From Candidatus Defluviilinea gracilis (GTDB taxonomy: Bacteria > Chloroflexota > Anaerolineae > Anaerolineales > Villigracilaceae): a DNA stretch of 64,000 nucleotides. Under the pieces are notes generated by a model. That model saw only the letters and a program-made list of their open reading frames with translations, had not been told where the DNA came from and did no database searches. The stretch is from positions 62,001 through 126,000 of the forward strand of contig JADJWS010000003.1 of the NCBI GenBank assembly GCA_016716235.1, written 5' to 3'. A program made the translations under genes and the position numbers. How positions within the stretch are numbered: position 1 is the stretch's first letter; every line of letters starts with the position of its first letter. This document shows, piece after piece, positions 50,660-58,422 of this stretch.

Positions 50660-51211
50660 ATGTCGTGGATAGAAATTGACAAGCGCTTGAAAGAACTTTC
50701 TGTAGGGGATATCGCCAAGCTGGTAAAAGGCTTGCACGATTTGTCTCCACAGAACAAAGCCTGGCTGCGGGCAAAACTTTTGCCAGTAGCGCAAGATACA
50801 AAATATCTCGAAGATTGTCGCCGCAAAGTTGCCAATTACGTGTACAAGGAAACCAAAGGAATGCCATCCATGCCGCGGTTTCGGGAGGCGAAGAAAGTCA
50901 TTAGCGAGTATCGCAAATCCACAAGTGATTTGCGGGGCGCGCTTGATCTAATGCTTACCTACTTGGAACGTGGGCACGAATTTACGCTGGATTTCGGCGA
51001 CATTGACGAACCATTTTACGATAAGCTCATCAACATGCTGGAACACTTTGCAATCGAACTGCGCCGAAGTCCCGCCAAATACGAGTTATATGAACAATTC
51101 AGACCGCGTTTAATGGCGATAAGGAAAAACTCTGATATTGGCTGGGGCTATGGTGACTTTATTCAAGAAACTGTTGATGAGTTAGAAAAATTGCTAGGAG
51201 AAAATCTGTGA
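50660..51211 (+). CDS. Helical protein, possibly DUF6155
   Basis: This 183-residue soluble, charged, mostly helical protein begins MSWIEIDKRLKELSVGDIAK and contains LVKGLHDLSPQNKAWLRAKL (about residues 21-40). The pattern resembles DUF6155 proteins, but this is uncertain. The Shine-Dalgarno AAGGAG precedes the ATG. It follows restriction relics and a palindrome and so may be part of the same accessory patch. No function can be assigned. Confidence 0.55.
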   Translation: MSWIEIDKRLKELSVGDIAKLVKGLHDLSPQNKAWLRAKLLPVAQDTKYLEDCRRKVANYVYKETKGMPSMPRFREAKKVISEYRKSTSDLRGALDLMLTYLERGHEFTLDFGDIDEPFYDKLINMLEHFAIELRRSPAKYELYEQFRPRLMAIRKNSDIGWGYGDFIQETVDELEKLLGENL

Positions 51212-51290
51212 ACAGAACAACGAAGGTCAACGAGCCATAGAAATAAATCATGCGGTTACACTCCACTGCTCACTGATAACTGATAACTAA

Positions 51291-52553
51291 TCACTCCATC
51301 CCTATCACCCTCTTCACCTCCCTCCTCAACCCCACAGGCTTGATCGCGCTCACATCCACCTTCTTCGCCTCCACGAACTTCGCGAAGCGCATCAATCCCT
51401 TTGCAAGCGCGTTCGCAAAATCGGCATCCTTCACGGGCGCGTCATCTTCGTGCCAAAAACCTCTGATCTCCAGCGTCATCGTCGCGCGGTCCAACTTCGG
51501 GTCGAGCCGCGCCACCAGATCATCGCCGTATAAAATCGGCAGGACATAATATCCCCAGCGGCGTTTGTGCGCGGGCGTGTACACCTCCCACGTGTACTCA
51601 AAATCGAACAACTTCTTCGCCCGTCCGCGCGCGCTGACGATATCCAACGGCGCGAGAAACGTGACTTCCTCCAGCGTGTTTGTTTCTTTTGGATTCCAAC
51701 CTTTGGGGACTCGACCCTTCTCAAGCGACTCCAACGCCGCGACATCCTCGCCCAAAACGAGATACGTATCGCGTCCGCCCTCGATTTGAACCTGCCTCGC
51801 CATCCCCGACTCTTTCCACCCTTCGAGCAATTTCGTCATCTCCGTTTTGGAATAGTCGCGATGGATGTGATAATTCAACTCGCCACGCATTGTGCTTTCA
51901 CGCTTCAATCCATAAAACGCGACCGCTTTCCGCGCAAAGAATTCTTCCGCTTCTTTTTCCGTCGCGACATAATCGAATTCCTTCGGCGCAATATTCTCGC
52001 GGAAGTCATACACGCGGCTGAACCCATCGCGATGGTGCATCATCAGTTCGCCTGAAAGCCACATATCGAACAGAGCCAACGCCGTATCTTTGCGTCCGCG
52101 ATAATTCCACAAACCAATTCGATTGCCCTCAAAATCTCGGTTCCCCAACGGACCGCGCTTCCGCAATTCAGAGCGCACATCATTGAACAATTTCTTGTGG
52201 TTCAGCACAAAGCCTTCGATGCGCTTGTCGTGACTCCGCCTGTTCATGTGCGCGCGCCAATACGGCAAGTCGCTCATCGGATACATTGCCAGCCAGCCGC
52301 CGTAATCAAAAAACTTGCGCTGTTTGTAGGCAACGTCGTAAAGATGGTCAGGCTTGTACTCCAACACACGGCTGTGCAAGACAATATCCTGACTTCGCGC
52401 GATGACATTCAACGGATCGAGTTGCACCGCCTCGCACACGTTGATCGCATCGGCTGTCCCTTTCTTGCCGCGCCACCGACGCCCGGGCCACAATCCCTGC
52501 CTGCCGAGGACGAATCGCCGCGCTGTTTGTTGGGAGATGTTGATCGGTTCCAT
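51291..52553 (-). CDS. AlkX/YcaQ-type winged-helix DNA glycosylase (HTH_42)
   Basis: This DNA glycosylase family unhooks interstrand crosslinks or removes bulky alkyl lesions. The 420-residue protein carries the tandem winged-helix fold. The catalytic QxD motif is in CEAVQLDPLNVIARSQDIVL (about residues 40-59). From memory the AlkZ branch has QxQ and the AlkX/YcaQ branch QxD, so this is the AlkX branch. GRGRAKKLFDFEYTWEVYTP (here ARGRAKKLFDFEYTWEVYTP) and KRRWGYYVLPILYGDDLVAR (about 330-350) are the usual C-terminal marks. It lies downstream of ttuA with a palindrome between. Confidence 0.88.
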   Translation of the reverse strand: MEPINISQQTARRFVLGRQGLWPGRRWRGKKGTADAINVCEAVQLDPLNVIARSQDIVLHSRVLEYKPDHLYDVAYKQRKFFDYGGWLAMYPMSDLPYWRAHMNRRSHDKRIEGFVLNHKKLFNDVRSELRKRGPLGNRDFEGNRIGLWNYRGRKDTALALFDMWLSGELMMHHRDGFSRVYDFRENIAPKEFDYVATEKEAEEFFARKAVAFYGLKRESTMRGELNYHIHRDYSKTEMTKLLEGWKESGMARQVQIEGGRDTYLVLGEDVAALESLEKGRVPKGWNPKETNTLEEVTFLAPLDIVSARGRAKKLFDFEYTWEVYTPAHKRRWGYYVLPILYGDDLVARLDPKLDRATMTLEIRGFWHEDDAPVKDADFANALAKGLMRFAKFVEAKKVDVSAIKPVGLRREVKRVIGME

Positions 52554-52589
52554 AAATTTCCGCCCATTCTAGCACATATATTCTATAAA

Positions 52590-52617
52590 AGTAACGCCGA
52601 CTTAAGTCGGCGCTACT
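52590..52617. repeat. RAYT-family palindrome at the ttuA 3' end
   Basis: This is a 28-nt palindrome with one mismatch: base AGTA/TACT, stem GCCG/CGGC, apex ACTTAAGT. It encodes the last four ttuA codons and its stop (TAA from the apex CTTAAG). Confidence 0.85.
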
Positions 52618-53540
52618 TCCCTCGCCTTCTCGATCGTCCGACAAAATGAACACAACTCCGGCGCGGACGTGGGTTGTCCGCACTTCACACACGGATGCAG
52701 ATGCGCCTGCTTGGAATCTTTTTCCACAAATAGTTGTCCACTTTTGCGCGCTTCGAGGAATCGCAGGTAAAACGTCAACTTGGCGCCGGGGCGATCCGTT
52801 TCGAGTTTGTTGAGCAGTTCCTTGTAGTAAATGGACTGCGATCCCTCCGCGAACGGACATTCCTCGTAGATGTATTCGATGCCCCGCGCAAGGCAATACG
52901 CCGTCATCTCGCGTTCGTAGAAGCGGCAGAGAGGCTTCACTTTGCGAGCCAAGCCGCCCGTCGAAGCAAGAACCGGGCTTTGTCGCAAAAGAAAATCCGC
53001 CGACCATGAAAGCGTGTTGCCAAATAACACCGCGGCTTCGTCATCCAAATTGTGACCGGTTGCCAGCACGTCGTAGCCGAGATCGCGGGCGATGCGATTC
53101 ATTTCGTGACGTTTCGCCAGTCCGCACACCGCGCAAGGCTTGCCGTATCCGCGATGCGAAATTTCAGAAAGGACTGGGATGGGTTGCCCATATTCTTTTT
53201 CAATGTCAACGACGTGGAGTTTCAAATCGTTTTCGTTCGCAAATTTTTCGGCGAGCCGTTGGGACTCGCCCGAATAATTTATCCCGCCATTGATTCCTAA
53301 ACCGAGATACAACCCATCGGCTTGATAGCCGAGCCGCGCGAGAATATCCCACAACCCCAGCGAATCTTTGCCGCCCGAAACCGCGACAAGAATTTTTTCA
53401 TGCCGCGCGAACATCTCATATTTTTTGATGAAGCGCTCGGTCTGTTCGGGGATCCATTCGAGGTAATGATCCTTGCACAACGCCAGTTTGTGCTGGCGCA
53501 TGTTGACCGAGGCTTTCTCTCCGCATTTTTTACATTTCAT
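52602..53540 (-). CDS. ttuA: tRNA 2-thiolation protein, TtuA/TIGR00269 type
   Basis: This ATP-dependent enzyme would insert sulfur into tRNA (s2T54 in thermophiles). The 312-residue protein starts with a zinc finger MKCKKCGEKASV...LCKDHY, followed by the PP-loop VAVSGGKDSLGLW (about residues 52-64), Cys in CAVCGLAKRHEMNRIA (the Fe-S site CxxC), and a C-terminal zinc finger HPCVKCGQPTS...LCSFCR. The upstream in-frame start adds a stretch with no Shine-Dalgarno support. A ubiquitin-like sulfur carrier gene lies just upstream, the natural partner. Its C-terminus is encoded by a dispersed palindrome. Confidence 0.9.
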   Translation of the reverse strand: MKCKKCGEKASVNMRQHKLALCKDHYLEWIPEQTERFIKKYEMFARHEKILVAVSGGKDSLGLWDILARLGYQADGLYLGLGINGGINYSGESQRLAEKFANENDLKLHVVDIEKEYGQPIPVLSEISHRGYGKPCAVCGLAKRHEMNRIARDLGYDVLATGHNLDDEAAVLFGNTLSWSADFLLRQSPVLASTGGLARKVKPLCRFYEREMTAYCLARGIEYIYEECPFAEGSQSIYYKELLNKLETDRPGAKLTFYLRFLEARKSGQLFVEKDSKQAHLHPCVKCGQPTSAPELCSFCRTIEKAREVAPT

Positions 53541-53555
53541 AGAAACTCTTTTCAA

Positions 53556-53639
53556 ACACAAAGGACACGAAGTACACAAAGGTTTTCTCGTTCTTCACAG
53601 AGAATCCTTCGTGACCGCTGTGTCCTTCGTGGTAAAAAA
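53556..53639. repeat. CACGAAGGACAC-type foldback between ttuB and ttuA
   Basis: CACAAAGGACACGAAG pairs imperfectly with CTGTGTCCTTCGTGG at the other end. It resembles the CACAGAG and CACGAAT elements in architecture. Confidence 0.6.
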
Positions 53640-53834
53640 TCAGCCTCCCGAAATCACCGCGACCAATTTCACCTCGTCGCCCTCTTTGAGAATCTCATCG
53701 TCGAGGATCATCTCGCCTTCGCGCGTGGCGATCACCGACTCAGGCACAACGCCACACTTCTTCAACGCGTCGAGCAGCATCATGCCATGTTTGACTTCAT
53801 ATTCTTTATCTCGCAAAATCAATTTCGCTGTCAT
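53640..53834 (-). CDS. ttuB: Ubiquitin-like sulfur carrier (TtuB/MoaD/ThiS-like)
   Basis: This 64-residue beta-grasp protein ends in the VISGG double glycine needed for C-terminal adenylation and thiocarboxylation. The ILDDEILKEGDEVKLVAVIS stretch matches the last strands of ThiS/MoaD/TtuB. It lies upstream of a TtuA-type enzyme on the same strand, so it probably donates sulfur to tRNA thiolation; MoaD or ThiS roles are less likely without their partner genes nearby. An activating E1-like enzyme (TtuC/MoeB) is not in the window. Confidence 0.85.
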   Translation of the reverse strand: MTAKLILRDKEYEVKHGMMLLDALKKCGVVPESVIATREGEMILDDEILKEGDEVKLVAVISGG

Positions 53835-53872
53835 GCCGCCATTCTAACACGCCTACTTCTCTTTCTACACCT

Positions 53873-54020
53873 CACCAAATTCATCCTTCCACTTTCCACT
53901 TTCCACTTTCTACATTCCACGCATTCGCCCTACCTTCATCCCTCATAACTCATCATTCATGTTTCATCCTTCATCCTTCACCCTTCATCCTTCATCCTTC
54001 ATAATTCATCCTTGCCTTGA
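53873..54020. repeat. Heptamer-type simple repeats before the glycosyltransferase gene
   Basis: Runs of CCACTTT and then TTCATCC-like heptamers fill the gap. No promoter boxes were recognised in it. Confidence 0.8.
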
Positions 54021-54051
54021 CTCTCCCCCCTCTTCCCTGTACGATTAGCCC

Positions 54052-55254
54052 ATGCGAATCGGAATGATGACAGACGCCTACAAACCCTACGTCAGCGGCG
54101 TGACGAGTTACGTGGACACAAATAAACGCGCCCTCGAAAACCTCGGGCATGAAGTGTACGTCTTCACCTTCGGCGACCTCGAACACAAAGACGACGAGCC
54201 GCGCGTCATTCGCAGTCCCGGCGTGCCGCTCTCGGATACCGGCTTTTATCTCTCCCTCCGGCACAGCACCGAGGCGCAACAGATCATCCAGACGATGGAC
54301 ATTATCCACGTGCATCATCCCTTCATGAGCGGACGGCTAGCGCACATCTACAGCCGCAAACGCAACATCCCCGTTCTCTTCACAAATCACACGCGCTACG
54401 ACCTGTACGCGCAGACCCGCCTCCCGCTCATGCCTGCCGAGGTCAGCATGAGCATGTTGCAGGCATACATGCCCACGTTTTGCGACAACATGGACCTCGT
54501 CATCTCTCCCTCGCGCGGCATGGAAAAAATCCTGCGGCAATACGGCGTCACCTGTCACATCGAGGTTGTGCCGAACGGCGCAGACCTGCATCCGTTTTTA
54601 TCCGCGCAACCGCTCACGCGCGATGAATTCGGTTTCAACAGCGAAGATATTCTCATCGTTTACATGGGACGCATCGCCCCCGAAAAAAATCTCGAACTCC
54701 TCTTGCAATCGTTCGCGGGCGTTTCGCGCGCCGTCCCCAACACGAAATTACTCGTCGTCGGCGGCGGGCAAAAAGAACACGAGGAAGGCATCAAAGAGTT
54801 CGCCGACGAACTCGGCATCTGCGACCGCGTGAAATTCACCGGCGCGATTCCCTACGCAAAACTCCCGTCGTATCTGGCGATGTGCGACATCTTCGCCACC
54901 GCGTCTGTGACCGAAGTCCATCCGTTCTCGGTGATCGAAGGCATGGCATCTGGACTCCCCATCGTCGGCATCGACTCGCCGGGCATCAGCGATTCCATCG
55001 CGGACGGGGAAACTGGTCTGCTCTCGGCAGGCGACCTCGCCTCCTACACCGCCAAACTGACAACGCTCTGCCTCAACAGAGACCTGCAAAAGAAAATGGG
55101 AATTGCGGCGCGGCAGGCATCGCATCAATTCTCCATCGAGAATACGACCAAGATCATGCTCGGTCATTACAACCGATTAACGTCCAACACAAAGCCCGTC
55201 AAGCCGAGCATCGAGGTCAGATTGCGTTCTGTGTTGAAGGAATTCCTCAAATGA
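54052..55254 (+). CDS. GT4-family glycosyltransferase
   Basis: This retaining GT-B glycosyltransferase, probably membrane-associated, uses a nucleotide sugar. The 400-residue protein has MRIGMMTDAYKPYVSGVTSY with the Gly loop of the acceptor domain, IIHVHHPFMSGR (about residues 83-95), VVPNGADLHPF (about 174-184), YMGRIAPEKNLELLL (about 203-217) and the EX7E motif in TEVHPFSVIEGMASGLPIVG (about 287-306). It resembles diacylglycerol or phosphatidylinositol glycosyltransferases, so a glycolipid role is plausible. Its stop overlaps the yraN start by ATGA. Confidence 0.88.
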   Translation: MRIGMMTDAYKPYVSGVTSYVDTNKRALENLGHEVYVFTFGDLEHKDDEPRVIRSPGVPLSDTGFYLSLRHSTEAQQIIQTMDIIHVHHPFMSGRLAHIYSRKRNIPVLFTNHTRYDLYAQTRLPLMPAEVSMSMLQAYMPTFCDNMDLVISPSRGMEKILRQYGVTCHIEVVPNGADLHPFLSAQPLTRDEFGFNSEDILIVYMGRIAPEKNLELLLQSFAGVSRAVPNTKLLVVGGGQKEHEEGIKEFADELGICDRVKFTGAIPYAKLPSYLAMCDIFATASVTEVHPFSVIEGMASGLPIVGIDSPGISDSIADGETGLLSAGDLASYTAKLTTLCLNRDLQKKMGIAARQASHQFSIENTTKIMLGHYNRLTSNTKPVKPSIEVRLRSVLKEFLK

Positions 55255-55604
55255 ATCACAACCAGCGGATTGGCAAATGGGGCGAAGAAGTTGCCGCCGA
55301 ATATCTTACCGCGCGCGGATATGAAATCATCGCCCGCAACGCGCGGACTCCCTACGGTGAGGTTGACATCGTCGCAAAACAAAGCGGCATCATTTTTTTC
55401 GTTGAGGTCAAGACCCGCACCTCAAACAAGATGGGCTTGCCCGAAGAATCCATCACGGCGCGAAAACGCCAGCACATGGTCTCTGCCGCGGAACATTACG
55501 CGGCTGAACATGAAATTGACGATTGGCAAATTGACGTGATCTCAATTGAGGGCAAGCCCGGGTCAACGCCGAAGATCACTTATTTTGAACATGCGATCTC
55601 CTAA
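55251..55604 (+). CDS. yraN: YraN/UPF0102 endonuclease-fold protein
   Basis: This 117-residue protein of the PD-(D/E)XK nuclease fold has RIGKWGEEVAAEYLTARGYE (about residues 6-25), then GEVDIVAKQSGIIFFVEVKTRT (about 36-57, here seen as GEVDIVAKQSG and FFVEVKTRT), which holds the Asp and Glu-x-Lys active site. Its cellular role is not settled; links to Holliday-junction or ribosomal-DNA work are only suggestions. The ATG overlaps the stop of the glycosyltransferase gene, and its 3' end overlaps miaA, so the three are coupled. Confidence 0.92.
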   Translation: MNHNQRIGKWGEEVAAEYLTARGYEIIARNARTPYGEVDIVAKQSGIIFFVEVKTRTSNKMGLPEESITARKRQHMVSAAEHYAAEHEIDDWQIDVISIEGKPGSTPKITYFEHAIS

Positions 55605-56562
55605 TCAAAAAGACCTCACAGGTCTTCAAAGACCTGTGAGGTCTAAACCTCCCCTCCTCCTCATCGTCGGGCCGACGGCGGTTGGTAAAACGGAAGTTGC
55701 GATTCAACTTGCCGAACGGCTCAACGGCGAGATCGTCTCAGCGGATTCGCGTCTCTTTTATCGCGGCATGGACATTGGCACAGCAAAACCTTCACGCGAA
55801 GAGCAAGCGCGTGTGCCGCATCATTTGATCGATATTGCAAACCCGAATGAAATTTTGAGTCTCGCAGTATTTCAACAAAAAGCGACCGAGGCGATTGCTG
55901 AAATTCATACGCGAAAGAAATTGCCGTTTCTCGTCGGCGGTACGGGACAATTTATCCGCGCGGTGACTCAAGGGTGGAGTCCGCCGGAGGTGAAGCCGAA
56001 TGAAGAGTTGAGGAAAGAATTAGAAAGCGAAAAGGAAGCAAAGGGCGTAAATTGGCTACACGACAAACTCAAAGCCCTCGACCCTGCCGCCGCCGAGAAG
56101 ATCGACCCGCGAAATTTTCGCCGCACCATTCGCGCGTTGGAAGTGATCATGACAACGGGCAAGAAATTTTCGGAGCAACGCGGGCAAGGCGAATCACCGT
56201 ATCATTTAGTTACGATCGGGTTGACTCGTCCGCGCGAGGAGTTGTATCGGCGCGTGGATGAACGTATCGACACGATGTATACAAACGGGTTGATGGATGA
56301 AGTGCAGAGTTTGATCGCGCGCGGTTACTCCCCCTCCCTGCCGACGATGTCTGCGATCGGGTATCGCGAAGGCGCGCAAGCGCTCGAAGGGCAAATCACG
56401 GTCGAGGAGGCGAAACAGCTCACCCGTCGCGCGACGCGGGTTTTCATCCGCAGACAAGCGAATTGGTTCAAAGAGTCCGATCCGAATATTTTGTGGTTCC
56501 GAGTCGAAGATGGAATCGCGGATGAGATCGAGAAAAACATCCGGCGGGTGGTTGACTTTTAA
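55591..56562 (+). CDS. miaA: tRNA dimethylallyltransferase
   Basis: MiaA adds a dimethylallyl group to A37 of tRNAs that read UNN codons. The 323-residue protein has the P-loop LLIVGPTAVGKTEVAIQLAE (about residues 25-44), then SADSRLFYRGMDIGTAKPS, the DxxR-type FRRTIRALEVIMTTGKK segment and LPTMSAIGYREG. The ATG at 55591 overlaps yraN by 14 nt. Residues 7-18 are encoded by a 34-nt palindromic repeat (55611-55644). An in-frame GTG at 55636, inside the repeat, could be the true start and would give the usual short N-terminus. Confidence 0.93.
   Translation: MRSPNQKDLTGLQRPVRSKPPLLLIVGPTAVGKTEVAIQLAERLNGEIVSADSRLFYRGMDIGTAKPSREEQARVPHHLIDIANPNEILSLAVFQQKATEAIAEIHTRKKLPFLVGGTGQFIRAVTQGWSPPEVKPNEELRKELESEKEAKGVNWLHDKLKALDPAAAEKIDPRNFRRTIRALEVIMTTGKKFSEQRGQGESPYHLVTIGLTRPREELYRRVDERIDTMYTNGLMDEVQSLIARGYSPSLPTMSAIGYREGAQALEGQITVEEAKQLTRRATRVFIRRQANWFKESDPNILWFRVEDGIADEIEKNIRRVVDF
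55611..55644. repeat. AGACCT-CAC-AGGTCT palindrome at the miaA start
   Basis: Perfect 15-bp arms with a 4-nt loop match, base for base, the arms of the terminator at 41717-41749. Here the element is inside coding sequence or its start region and lacks a T tract. Confidence 0.85.
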
Positions 56563-56609
56563 TTTTTCGTTGATATACTCGGAGTATCCCGCAGTAAAGG
56601 AGAGGCATC

Positions 56610-58313
56610 ATGAACGATAAACCGTGGCTTGCTCATTACGACAAAGGGGTTCCGCATAACATTGATATTCCTCAAGCGCCGTTGTTCCATTTTTTGGATG
56701 AATCGGCGCGAAAATATCCGAACCGCGCCTGCACGATCTTTAAGGGCGCGGTTATTACTTATCAGGAGATGAACGAACTCTCCGACCGCATTGCCGCCGC
56801 GCTGGTGGATATGGGCGTGAAGAAAGGCGACCGCGTGGGCATCTTCATGCCGAACACGCCGCAATTTGTGATGGCGTATTACGGTATTCTCAAGGCGGGC
56901 GGCGTGGTGGTTGCCACGAACCCGTTGTATACGCCGCACGAGATCGAACATCAGGCAAACGACGCGGGCATCGAAGTGATGTTCGTGATGACGAATTTTT
57001 ATAACACGATCAAAAAGGCTCAGCCCAACACGAAGATCAAAAAAGTGATCGTGACGAATCTAAAAGAGACTCTACCGCCTGTCTTGCGCCTGCTGTTCAC
57101 GTTGTTGCGCGAAAAGAAAGGCGGATTCCATATTGACAAGAACCTGCCCGCAGGCGATGTGTGGATGCAAGACTTGCTCGCCAAATACAGTTCTGCGGCT
57201 CGCCCCAACGCGCAAGTTGGTCCCGACGATACGGCATTGTTCCAATATTCGGGCGGGACGACCGGCGTTTCCAAGGCTGCGGTGGCGTTGCATCGCAACA
57301 TTGTCGCCAACACGTTGCAGATCGGTTCGTGGATGACCGGACTTGAGGCGGGGAAAGAGATCGTGTTGATGGGCATTCCGCTCTTCCATGTGTATGGCAT
57401 GGTGGCGGGAATGAACTTCGCCATGTCTACCGGCGCGACGATGGTGATGGTCCCCAATCCGCGCGATCTCAAAGACGTGTTGGATAACATCCAAAAATTC
57501 AAGGCAACCATTTTCCCCGGCGTGCCGGCGTTATATAACGGCATCAACAATCACCCCGATGTGAAGGCTGGCAAATATGATCTTTCATCCATCAAGGCTT
57601 GCGTCTCGGGTTCTGCCGCGTTGTTACGCGAGACGAAAGACCAATTCGAAAAATTGACCGGCGGAAAAGTATTCGAAGGCTACGGACTCTCGGAAGCGCC
57701 GACTGCGTCGCATTGCAATCCCCTGCTCGGCGAAAACAAGACCGGCTCGATCGGGATGCCTTTGCCGAACATGGAATGCCGCGTGGTGAGCCTCGACGAT
57801 GGCGAGACGGATCTTCCGCAGGGTGAGATTGGCGAACTACTCTTACATGGACCCCAGGTGATGAAGGGCTATCACAACATGCCCACCGAAACAGCCAACT
57901 CACTGCGCGCCGATAAGACCGGGAAAGTTTGGTTGTACACCGGCGATATCGTCCGCATGGATGAGGACGGCTATTTCTTCATCGTTGACCGCAAAAAGGA
58001 ACTCATCAAGCCGGGCGGTTTCCAGGTGTGGCCCCGCGAGGTGGAGGAAGCCATCCAGTCGAATTCCAAAGTGCTGGAGGTTGGCGTGGCGGGCATCCCC
58101 GACCCGAACCGCGGCGAGACGGTCAAAGCGTGGGTGGTGCTCAAGCCCGGCGAAACGATGACCGAGGATGAACTCCGCGCGTTCTGCAAGCAAAGCCTCG
58201 CGCCGTATAAAGTGCCGACGCATGTTGAATTCCGAAGCGAGTTGCCCAAGACGACTGTTGGTAAAATCCTGCGGCGCGAGTTGGTGAGACAGCATAAAGA
58301 GGGTGGAAAGTAA
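56610..58313 (+). CDS. fadD: Long-chain fatty acid-CoA ligase
   Basis: This ANL-family enzyme activates a fatty acid as acyl-AMP and then acyl-CoA. The 567-residue protein shows the P-loop FQYSGGTTGVSKAAVALHRN (about residues 212-231), the FEGYGLSEAPT motif (about 356-366), TGDIVRMDEDGYFFIVDRKK (about 445-464) and the C-terminal Lys in KTTVGKILRRELV (about 549-561). The start MNDKPWLAHYDKGVPHNIDI is typical of the FadD branch. The Shine-Dalgarno AAAGGAGAG precedes the ATG. It is transcribed alone and ends at a shared terminator facing ftsH. Confidence 0.92.
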   Translation: MNDKPWLAHYDKGVPHNIDIPQAPLFHFLDESARKYPNRACTIFKGAVITYQEMNELSDRIAAALVDMGVKKGDRVGIFMPNTPQFVMAYYGILKAGGVVVATNPLYTPHEIEHQANDAGIEVMFVMTNFYNTIKKAQPNTKIKKVIVTNLKETLPPVLRLLFTLLREKKGGFHIDKNLPAGDVWMQDLLAKYSSAARPNAQVGPDDTALFQYSGGTTGVSKAAVALHRNIVANTLQIGSWMTGLEAGKEIVLMGIPLFHVYGMVAGMNFAMSTGATMVMVPNPRDLKDVLDNIQKFKATIFPGVPALYNGINNHPDVKAGKYDLSSIKACVSGSAALLRETKDQFEKLTGGKVFEGYGLSEAPTASHCNPLLGENKTGSIGMPLPNMECRVVSLDDGETDLPQGEIGELLLHGPQVMKGYHNMPTETANSLRADKTGKVWLYTGDIVRMDEDGYFFIVDRKKELIKPGGFQVWPREVEEAIQSNSKVLEVGVAGIPDPNRGETVKAWVVLKPGETMTEDELRAFCKQSLAPYKVPTHVEFRSELPKTTVGKILRRELVRQHKEGGK

Positions 58314-58353
58314 GTAGACACACAGGCAAGTAAACACGCACACATGGGGAATC

Positions 58354-58384
58354 AAAAGAGTCTCGCCGATTGCGAGACTCTTTT
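58354..58384. terminator. Bidirectional terminator between fadD and ftsH
   Basis: AAAAGAGTCTCGC and GCGAGACTCTTTT form a 13-bp stem with a 5-nt loop and A/T tracts on both sides, so it can stop the two converging genes. It is nested in a wider inverted repeat of GTAAACACG/CGTGTTTAC words. Confidence 0.85.
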
Positions 58385-58422
58385 TGTGTTTACGTGTCTA
58401 CCTGTTTCCCTGTGTTCTTTAC

